Below, one piece after another: positions 59,339 to 64,000 of a stretch of 64,000 nt of DNA. The notes beneath the pieces were generated by a model that worked only from the letters and a program-made list of their open reading frames with translations, was not told the DNA's origin and did not search any database. Positions within the stretch are counted from its first letter, which is position 1. Every line of letters begins with the position of its first letter. This DNA comes from Nonomuraea sp. NEAU-A123 (GTDB taxonomy: Bacteria > Actinomycetota > Actinomycetes > Streptosporangiales > Streptosporangiaceae), in assembly GCF_018603905.1 (NCBI RefSeq), contig NZ_JAHFZZ010000038.1, forward strand, positions 1-64,000, written 5' to 3'. The position numbers and the translations under genes are program-made.

Positions 59339-59520
59339 GAGGGACCTCGGTCTCGGGAGATCACGGATGTCTGCAAGGACGGCCCGATCATTCCGTTGAG
59401 TGTCGAGTTGAGACAAGCCCCACGTAGGTCAGCATCTAAGGGCAGGACTGTTCGTGCTGTGTCTCGCACTCCGACCACATGGCGACAGGGGCTTCAGACC
59501 TGACCGCGGCACGCTCGTTG

Positions 59521-59588
59521 CGTGCCCGTGGCGTGCCCGTTCGTAGAGCGATCAGTGGGGAGTCACGGGGACTCACGGTCACTCGACC
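59521..59588. repeat. att-associated block (b): 11-bp-period repeats
   Basis: CGTGCCCGT at 59521-59529 and 59532-59540 (11-bp period), then GGGGAGTCACG and ACGGTCACTCGACC. I count 59/68 identity to block (d) at 62066-62133, with equal length. It lies 53 bp before the intact tRNA-3' copy at 59642. The 503-bp stretch 59339-59841 contains this block, the att copy and a hairpin, but no gene. Confidence 0.7.
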
Positions 59589-59641
59589 GGCATATGCCCA
59601 GGTCAGCGTTTCCCCTGCTCAGAGGCCATGATCGTGAAAGA

Positions 59642-59686
59642 CTTCCCAAGCTGACAGCGCGGGTTCGATTCCCGTCACCCGCTCCA
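59642..59686. repeat. tRNA-Gly 3'-end copy, attachment-site core
   Basis: The 45 bp from CTTCCCAAGCTGA to the CCA are identical to 54608-54652 of the tRNA gene. The 5' half of the tRNA is absent, so this is not a tRNA gene. It is the expected product of integration at the tRNA 3' end. The 11-mer AGGCCCAGCTC follows at 59694-59704 and also follows the next copy. Confidence 0.9.
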
Positions 59687-59779
59687 ACATCGAAGGCCCA
59701 GCTCAAGAATGTGATCTAGAACTGGCCCCTCTTCATTCCCCTGATGCTGACTCTCGAGCAAGCCTGTCGCGGCTGAAGA

Positions 59780-59800
59780 CCGCTCCTACGAAAGGAGCGG
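59780..59800 (-). terminator. Hairpin downstream of higA
   Basis: CCGCTCCT-acgaa-AGGAGCGG, an 8-bp perfect stem with a 5-nt loop, 42 bp past the higA stop on the minus strand. No T-tract. A plausible terminator for the toxin-antitoxin operon. Confidence 0.5.
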
Positions 59801-59841
59801 CGGACGCCTACGGACTGAGCCTCGAAGTGGCCGCCTGCAAC

Positions 59842-60198
59842 TTATGCGGTCGCGAGCGGTCGATGATGCACCGTTAGGGGCTCGATTTCAGTGGTGTCGT
59901 CGTCGACGACGAGTTCGATGCGGAACCGAACCCCCATTGCCGCACCGAGGCGCAGCAGTGTCGCTATATCCGGAATGCCGCCACCGCCCTCGATGCGAGA
60001 CAGGGCGGGTTGGGACATCCCAGAGCGCTCCGCTACGATCTTCTGAGACAGGCCTCGGCGCTTACGGATCTCACGCAGCTGGTCTCCGAGCTCCAGGTCA
60101 CGGCCCGCCTGCTCGTATTCGGAGTGGGACTGCGCATCCGCTTCCATCTCGCGCAGACGCTTCGCCTTGTAGGTTTCCCAACGGCTGTGACCCATCAT
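59842..60198 (-). CDS. higA: HigA-type XRE antitoxin
   Basis: A 118-residue antitoxin. A charged N-terminal helix (residues 1-37) is followed by an XRE HTH at about 38-95: LGDQLREIRKRRGLSQKIVAERSGMSQPALSRIEGGGGIPDIATLLRLGAAMG, and a C-terminal strand region. ATG 60198 overlaps the toxin stop by 4 bp (ATGA). It should neutralise the toxin encoded upstream and repress the operon through the dyad at 60566-60595. The toxin-first order is typical of higBA. Confidence 0.85.
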   Translation of the reverse strand: MMGHSRWETYKAKRLREMEADAQSHSEYEQAGRDLELGDQLREIRKRRGLSQKIVAERSGMSQPALSRIEGGGGIPDIATLLRLGAAMGVRFRIELVVDDDTTEIEPLTVHHRPLATA

Positions 60199-60566
60199 GC
60201 GCTCCTCTCGAACACGTGTGTGGTGATTAGGTCGTGCTCTGCCTCACACCGCTTCTTGGCAGCGATCGCTCGGTCGATGTCGGCGGTCTGCGTCCCATCC
60301 TGTGTCTTGCGGAAGACCGTCAGGATCACGATCACCTTGTTGGATGGCTTCCAGAAGGTCAACCGCCAGGTCGTGCGGTCAAGAGCAACACGCAGCTCGT
60401 GCACACCTTCGGCATCCTTCAGCTTCTTTACGTGATCCCCATCAGGGATGCCACCAGTGACGAAATAGTCGTCTACGTTTCGCATGACCCGCTGGTAGAG
60501 CGGAAAAGAAAGTCCGTCCAGCCAAGACTCCACCTCCGGCTCTAGGTCGATCTCCCACTGAGGCAT
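60195..60566 (-). CDS. higB: HigB/RelE-type toxin (phage Gp49-like)
   Basis: A 123-residue RelE/HigB-superfamily toxin, a probable ribosome-dependent mRNA endonuclease. The family's pattern is VKKLKDAEGVHELRVALDRTTWRLTFWKPSNKVIVILTVFRKTQDGTQTADIDRAIAAKKR, with strand-helix order and the conserved ELR...RLTF and FRK...T segments. It is upstream of, and overlaps, higA. The ATG at 60566 is 8 nt from a TATACT -10 box, so the mRNA may be leaderless. Confidence 0.85.
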   Translation of the reverse strand: MPQWEIDLEPEVESWLDGLSFPLYQRVMRNVDDYFVTGGIPDGDHVKKLKDAEGVHELRVALDRTTWRLTFWKPSNKVIVILTVFRKTQDGTQTADIDRAIAAKKRCEAEHDLITTHVFERSA

Positions 60567-60595
60567 ACCATCAATAGTATATGTACTCGATGGTA
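60566..60595 (-). promoter_or_regulatory. Autoregulatory promoter/operator of the higBA operon
   Basis: On the plus strand TACCATC (60566-60572) and GATGGTA (60589-60595) form an inverted repeat around AGTA-tatg-TACT. On the minus strand the middle contains TATACT (60580-60575) as a -10 element. The operator overlaps both promoter and start codon, fitting repression by the antitoxin complex. Confidence 0.55.
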
Positions 60596-60830
60596 ACCCG
60601 TGGCGGTGATGAGTACCAGGCCTGGCCCCGCGTCTGCTCCTCGATCTTGGTTGTTATCCCAGATCGGCGGCTAGGCGCTCAGCTGAGCCCTTGGCCTGGC
60701 TGAGGCGATAGTTGGCCTCGCCGATCGTTTGCTAGACCTGTGTGGGTTTGAGATCAGGGGGATCGCCGACGCGGTGGTTGGCCTTCCTGGTAGGCCATCG
60801 CGATGGCGCCTGGAGACCTCGCTGATAACG

Positions 60831-60920
60831 ACCTTGTCCCCGTGGCCCTGGCCCGCTTCCCCTGCGGGCGAGTCGACGGCAGACGGGATGAACAGGCGAG
60901 GCGGAGTGCGCGCGGTGCGC
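60831..60920 (+). repeat. 90-bp leader repeat, copy 2
   Basis: Second copy of the segment at 58278-58367 (9 mismatches in 90). It ends 19 bp before the ATG at 60940. The 373-bp gap 60567-60939 also holds a 12-bp perfect palindrome GCTCAGCTGAGC (60677-60688) and no gene. Confidence 0.75.
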
Positions 60921-60939
60921 AACCGTGGACACTGCTGGC

Positions 60940-61236
60940 ATGAGCAACCGCCCCGATCCCACCCGATCTGTAACCATCCAGGTCCCTGTATACGTTCCGG
61001 ACTATGGAGTCACCAGGGCGTGGCCCATGGATCATCTGCTGGGCATCCGAGTGCATCCCGGCGAGGTCGTGATCAAGGGAGACAAGATTGCGCTTCGTAC
61101 TCTTGCCGAACTCCTGCTGACGCTTTCTGAGCCCAATACACCCTCTAGCTTTCACTTCCATCTAGAGGCATCCAAAGGAGAACTAACACCAGACTCCGTA
61201 AACCTCGTGTTCGATCACGATGAGTGGGACGAGTGA
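60940..61236 (+). CDS. Small Imm32-like protein, cargo of the third cassette
   Basis: A 98-residue protein starting MSNRPDPTRSVTIQ. The C-terminal part EVVIKGDKIALRTLAELLLTLSEPNTPSSFHFHLEA followed by LTPDSVNLVFDHD follows the strand-helix-strand scheme of Imm32-type immunity proteins; the assignment is tentative. An alternative in-frame start at 60925 is less likely. It shares its 90-bp leader with the gene at 58381 and ends 5 bp before the next 11-bp-period repeat block. Confidence 0.6.
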   Translation: MSNRPDPTRSVTIQVPVYVPDYGVTRAWPMDHLLGIRVHPGEVVIKGDKIALRTLAELLLTLSEPNTPSSFHFHLEASKGELTPDSVNLVFDHDEWDE

Positions 61237-61241
61237 CGGCC

Positions 61242-61301
61242 GGGCCATTAGTGGGCCATAAACCAGGGTGACGAGGGGTCAACCACGGTCACCCACGACC
61301 G
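61242..61301. repeat. att-associated block (c): 11-bp-period repeats
   Basis: GGGCCATTA (61242-61250) and GGGCCATAA (61253-61261), 11-bp period, then GAGGGGTCAACCACGGTCAC, all as in block (a). It begins 6 bp after the stop of the cargo gene and lies 46 bp before the tRNA-3' copy at 61347. Confidence 0.7.
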
Positions 61302-61346
61302 GCCCGACGCCCAGATCGCCGCCCCTACGAGGAGCGATCGGATGCA

Positions 61347-61391
61347 CTTCCCAAACTGACAGCGCGGGTTCGATTCCCGTCACCCGCTCCA
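61347..61391. repeat. tRNA-Gly 3'-end copy, second attachment-site core
   Basis: 45 bp matching 54608-54652 with a single mismatch (AAACTG for AAGCTG), ending in CCA. The 5' tRNA half is missing. AGGCCCAGCTC follows at 61406-61416, as after the copy at 59642. Confidence 0.9.
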
Positions 61392-61481
61392 CTTCGTGCT
61401 GTGGCAGGCCCAGCTCTCGTGTGTGCGTGAGGGATGTCACCCTTCCTCTGTAGTCTCTTGAGGACAAGGAAGGGAGCGGGC

Positions 61482-61814
61482 ATGACCGCACAACCGCAGG
61501 ACTTCATCTCCGTCGGCGCGCCTCTGCCTGAGAAGAACCTGCGAGGCATCCGCGCCGCGCTGGTCGTCCCGGAAGATCGCGAGGCTTTCGACGCCGGGCT
61601 CAAGGCTGTGCTCGACGAGGTCAGGGTGAGCCTGGATCTTGGAGCGCTGAACGCTTTCGTGCACCGCTGGTGGATCTCCGCGTGTGACACCGCAAAGGAT
61701 CCCGAGGGGCGCCGTCAGATGCACGTCCGCGCCCAGCAGGCTCTGGCCGGCGAACCCGTTCCTCAGGGAAGGCCATGGCGGGAGATCCTTGCTGCTCGTG
61801 GGATCGATGTCTAG
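61482..61814 (+). CDS. DUF6247 family antitoxin-like protein
   Basis: A 110-residue protein MTAQPQDFISVGAPLPE at the start, with the DUF6247 pattern LRGIRAALVVPEDREAFDAGLKAVLDEVRVSLDLGALNAFVHRWWISA and a C-terminal GRPWREILAARGIDV. AAGGAAGGGAG precedes the ATG. The next gene begins immediately after its stop, and such DUF6247 genes normally precede RelE-like toxins, so it is the probable antitoxin. Cargo of the fourth cassette. Confidence 0.8.
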   Translation: MTAQPQDFISVGAPLPEKNLRGIRAALVVPEDREAFDAGLKAVLDEVRVSLDLGALNAFVHRWWISACDTAKDPEGRRQMHVRAQQALAGEPVPQGRPWREILAARGIDV

Positions 61815-62060
61815 GTGTTCAAGCTCATCATCGATCCCGTAGCCGAGGAACAGATCGCCGCGCTACCCGATCATGCACTGCATCCGCTCGCGGATCTGTT
61901 CGCGCTGTTGGAGACCGCTCCTTGGAGTGGAGCCCCGTACAACTCCAAGAATCCAAGGGCGAACATGCTTACGCACCCGTTCGGAGAACGCGGTCTCGCC
62001 ACCTATGTGGTCCTGGACCGGCAGCGCGAGGTCTACCTTGTTCGCATCGAATGGCCATAG
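61815..62060 (+). CDS. RelE-like toxin
   Basis: An 81-residue protein starting at GTG 61815, the base after the TAG of the antitoxin-like gene. The pattern FKLIIDPVAEEQIAALPDHALHPLADLFALLETAPWSG and the C-terminal ATYVVLDRQREVYLVRIEWP matches small actinobacterial RelE/ParE toxins. Its stop is 5 bp before block (d). The pair should act as a stabilising toxin-antitoxin module for the cassette. Confidence 0.8.
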   Translation: MFKLIIDPVAEEQIAALPDHALHPLADLFALLETAPWSGAPYNSKNPRANMLTHPFGERGLATYVVLDRQREVYLVRIEWP

Positions 62061-62065
62061 GGGTC

Positions 62066-62133
62066 CGTGCCCGTTGCGTGCCCGTTCCCGCAGCGATCGG
62101 CGGGGAGTCACGAGGACTCGCGGTCACTCGACC
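62066..62133. repeat. att-associated block (d): 11-bp-period repeats
   Basis: CGTGCCCGT at 62066-62074 and 62077-62085, then GGGGAGTCACG and CGGTCACTCGACC, 59/68 identical to block (b). No tRNA-3' core follows at the expected distance; the boundary repeat 62156-62217 is there instead. Confidence 0.7.
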
Positions 62134-62155
62134 AGCTAGGCCGTCTGGGGTGGTC

Positions 62156-62217
62156 ACTTCGTTGACCTGAGTCGAACCAGTGACGCTACACAGGTTCGAG
62201 CGTTCACTGCCACCGTG
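62156..62217. repeat. Right copy of the boundary repeat (see 54876-54989)
   Basis: Contains the identical 21-bp block (62156-62176) and the 27-bp block with two mismatches (62191-62217), separated by 14 bp. It marks the right end of the small-gene region about 280 bp before the MDR reductase gene. Confidence 0.7.
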
Positions 62218-62284
62218 CCGCCGCGTGTATCGCGGTCGCTACCGCTGGTTCAACCCGGCACCATCAGGATGGAAGGGAGACATC

Positions 62285-62476
62285 ATGAACTTCGATCGGA
62301 TCACCGTCGAGCCCGACAAGCTCGAAGGCAACCCCAACCATCCGGGGGCTGCGCGCGCAAAGCGGGACCCTGCCGAGTCCGCCGCTGCGATCGGTCGCCG
62401 ATCAGCCCAGTCCTGGTCGCGCTACCAGGCACACGTGGAGTTGTTACGCGGCCGTCGGTACAAAACGATCTTTGTG
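62285..62476 (+). pseudogene. Frameshifted DUF433 antitoxin-like remnant
   Basis: ATG 62285 (MNFDRITVEPDKLEG) matches the start of DUF433 antitoxin-like proteins. The expected continuation PTIRGLR is encoded at 62334-62354 but in the frame shifted by one, and later codons are unrelated and end at a TGA about 62476. So the gene has lost its frame soon after the start. GGAAGGGAGA precedes the ATG. Confidence 0.45.
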
Positions 62477-62493
62477 ATCGCCTTGGCTTGCCT

Positions 62494-63417
62494 TCACGGC
62501 AGGGTCAGCACGGCCTTGCCGTAGATCTTTCCCTCGGCGAGGGCTTCGAGCGCTTCGGGAGTCTTCTCCCAATCCATGGTGAATCCGATGCGGGGAACGA
62601 GTCGGCCGCCCGCGACCAGCGCGGCCAGGATGGCCAGGTCCTCACCCTTGGTTTCGTCCGGGTCGGGGCTGATGAAGCCCACGACGTGGGTGTTCCATGC
62701 CTGGCCGTAGAAGTCGGCAAGGCGCAGTTCGGCGGCTCCGCCGAGGTTGCCGTACCAGATCAGGGTTCCTCGCGGGGCCATCCGCCGGACGGCCTGAGCC
62801 GTGAGCGGACCTCCGATGCCGTCGAGCACTGCGTGAAACGGGCCGAGATCCTGCTCGTCGAGCGAGGTGATGACCCGGTGCGCGCCCAGTTCGAGAGCTG
62901 CGACGCGTTTTTCGGGGCGGCTGACGTACGCGGTGACATACGCCCCCGAGGCCACGGCGAGTTGCACAGCGAACTGGCCGACGCCGCCGGTCGCGCCGGT
63001 GATCAGCACCTGGCGCCCGAGTACGACGCCCGCGGCGCGTAGCGCCCGCAGCGCGGTCAGCCCGGCGATCGGCAAGGTCGCGGCCTGGTCGAAGGAGACC
63101 CGGTCATCGAGTACGGCGGCCCGGTGCGCCGGGACCGGCGCGCGCTCGGCCCAGCCCTCCCAGTCAAGGTAGGCGGCCACCCGTGCGCCGGCGGGCGGGC
63201 CGCTGCCGTCGGCCGCGGGCCGTAGCACGATCCCGGCCGCGTCCTGCCCGGGGCGCCATCCCTCAGGTCGCCGGCGGATCAGGTTGAGTTCGTCGTGGTT
63301 GAGGGCGTACGCGCGCACGCCGAGCAGGAACTCGTTCGGCGCGGGCTCGGGTTCGGGCAGGTCGTCGTCCAGGCGCAGCCCAGCTCGGCCGGTCGGGTCG
63401 GTGATGAATCCACGCAT
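62494..63417 (-). CDS. Zinc-independent MDR-family (quinone-oxidoreductase-like) NADP reductase
   Basis: A 307-residue medium-chain dehydrogenase. The Rossmann motif VLITGATGGVGQFAVQLAVASGAYVTAY lies near residues 138-165, and the GroES-like domain before it lacks the Cys/His zinc ligands, so it resembles quinone oxidoreductases. It ends EGKIYGKAVLTLP. It lies 13 bp downstream of the ArsR gene on the same strand, a probable operon with autoregulation. First ordinary chromosomal gene after the cassette region. Confidence 0.9.
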   Translation of the reverse strand: MRGFITDPTGRAGLRLDDDLPEPEPAPNEFLLGVRAYALNHDELNLIRRRPEGWRPGQDAAGIVLRPAADGSGPPAGARVAAYLDWEGWAERAPVPAHRAAVLDDRVSFDQAATLPIAGLTALRALRAAGVVLGRQVLITGATGGVGQFAVQLAVASGAYVTAYVSRPEKRVAALELGAHRVITSLDEQDLGPFHAVLDGIGGPLTAQAVRRMAPRGTLIWYGNLGGAAELRLADFYGQAWNTHVVGFISPDPDETKGEDLAILAALVAGGRLVPRIGFTMDWEKTPEALEALAEGKIYGKAVLTLP

Positions 63418-63430
63418 GCCGCGCCTCCTG

Positions 63431-63763
63431 TCAGGATCCGATGTGCTCGGGGGCGGTGCCGAGCACGGCGTCCAGCAGACCGGGGAAACAGGCGTCCAGG
63501 TCGTCGCGGCGCAGGCTGAGAATGCGTTCGGAACCGCGCACCCTGACCTGGATCACCCCGGCCTCGCGCAGGACCCGCTGGTGATGGGAGAAGGTGGACC
63601 GGCTGATCGTCAGGCCGGCCGCCTGCTGGAGCCGAGTGCACGCCGATTCCCCTGCCCGGTGCAGGGCGCGTACGGTCAGCAGCCGCGCCGGGTCGGCCAG
63701 AGCCGCCAAGACCTTCGGCAGCCGCAACTCGGCGGTGGCCGGGTGCATCTCCTCGATCAGCAT
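63431..63763 (-). CDS. ArsR/HTH_5 family transcriptional regulator
   Basis: A 110-residue winged-helix regulator: LAALADPARLLTVRAL, recognition helix region TISRSTFSHHQRVLREAGVI, wing SERILSLRRDDLDACFPGLLD. No metal-binding motif. It is a paralogue of the regulator at 10643-10960, sharing the C-terminal FPGLLD block. It lies 13 bp upstream of the MDR reductase and is divergent from the SDR gene at 63866, with an inverted repeat between. Confidence 0.9.
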   Translation of the reverse strand: MLIEEMHPATAELRLPKVLAALADPARLLTVRALHRAGESACTRLQQAAGLTISRSTFSHHQRVLREAGVIQVRVRGSERILSLRRDDLDACFPGLLDAVLGTAPEHIGS

Positions 63764-63799
63764 GGGTGCTCCCTTACGTGCATCGCTTTTGCCATCATG

Positions 63800-63823
63800 T
63801 CGAAGGCTATCGTACTGTTCGAT
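63800..63823. promoter_or_regulatory. Inverted repeats between arsR and SDR genes
   Basis: TCGAA (63800-63804)/TTCGA (63818-63822) and ATCG (63809-63812)/CGAT (63820-63823) overlap here, followed by further TATCGA elements (63827-63853). The AT-rich stretch with repeated TATCG/TTCGA half-sites lies between the divergent starts at 63763 and 63866; a likely operator for the ArsR protein. Confidence 0.4.
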
Positions 63824-63865
63824 GATTATCGACGTGTTCGTTGTCTATCGAATCGAGGTCAGGAC

Positions 63866-64000
63866 ATGACGGGCAGCAGAGTGGCGTTGGTCACCGGTGG
63901 TTCTCGGGGGATCGGCGCGGCCATCGTGCGGCGGCTGGCACGCGACGGCATGCGTGTGGCCTTCACCTATGCCACCAAGCAGGACCGCGCTGGCCAGGTC
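63866..64000 (+). CDS. SDR family oxidoreductase, N-terminal part (runs off the window)
   Basis: ATG 63866 opens MTGSRVALVTGGSRGIGAAI with the SDR glycine-rich motif at residues 10-18, continuing to 64000 without a stop. The end of the gene lies outside the window. It is divergent from arsR, which probably controls it. 45 codons are visible. Confidence 0.9.
   Translation, partial: MTGSRVALVTGGSRGIGAAIVRRLARDGMRVAFTYATKQDRAGQV

Noticed and set aside
59642..59686. Second tRNA-Gly gene
   Set aside because: Only the 3' 45 bp are present; upstream sequence cannot form the acceptor 5' strand, D arm or full anticodon stem. The same holds for 61347-61391.

Overview
The window is about 64 kb of very GC-rich, densely packed DNA from an actinomycete. 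Mycothiol synthase (mshD), the family-specific form of dCTP deaminase, many GTG starts, ATGA/GTGA-coupled operons, SARP-free but regulator-rich metabolism, DUF6247/RelE toxin-antitoxin genes and a CCA-encoding tRNA all fit Actinobacteria. The gene set looks like a Streptosporangiaceae-type chromosome (for example Nonomuraea); the genus is my inference, not something the sequence proves.

Layout. 1-13 kb: the end of an aldehyde dehydrogenase and its half-size partner, a BBE-type FAD oxidase divergent from a LysR regulator, an amidase, an SPFH/slipin gene coupled to a tiny DNA-binding-like protein and divergent from a threonine-synthase-like PLP enzyme, the helicase hrpB coupled to an ArsR regulator, a divergent MFS exporter and uppP. 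13-20 kb: a RpiR/MurR regulator divergent from a six-gene operon, a C45 N-acyl-amide hydrolase plus a complete Dpp/Opp-type peptide ABC importer. 20-34 kb: NmrA-like reductase/AraC pair, HAD, PspC, lipB, an APC permease, two small membrane proteins, an ABC-F ATPase and a second complete Dpp/Opp-type importer. 34-54 kb: redox enzymes with TetR control, three SDR genes (one a pseudogene), prs, GNAT, HAD, alkylsulfatase, NCS1 permease, an orphan sensor kinase, a secreted 5'-nucleotidase, mshD, the pit/DUF47 phosphate pair and dcd.

54.6-62.3 kb is different in character: AT-richer, with short genes, many intergenic repeats and no housekeeping gene except cutA. It starts at a complete tRNA-Gly(CCC). 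The last 45 bp of that tRNA recur at 59642-59686 and 61347-61391, with a degenerate partial copy near 58755. Each copy is preceded by a pair of 9-bp direct repeats with an 11-bp period, a layout like integrase arm sites beside an attachment core; a fourth such block at 62066 has no recognisable core. The segments between these sites carry small cargo: two toxin-antitoxin modules, a lipoprotein and two immunity-like small proteins sharing a duplicated 90-bp leader. No integrase is present in the window. I read this as a tRNA-anchored array of tandemly accreted, integrase-less att-flanked cassettes (or remnants of integrative elements), and it is the most interesting part of the window. 62.5-64 kb returns to ordinary chromosome: an MDR-type reductase, an ArsR regulator and the start of an SDR gene.
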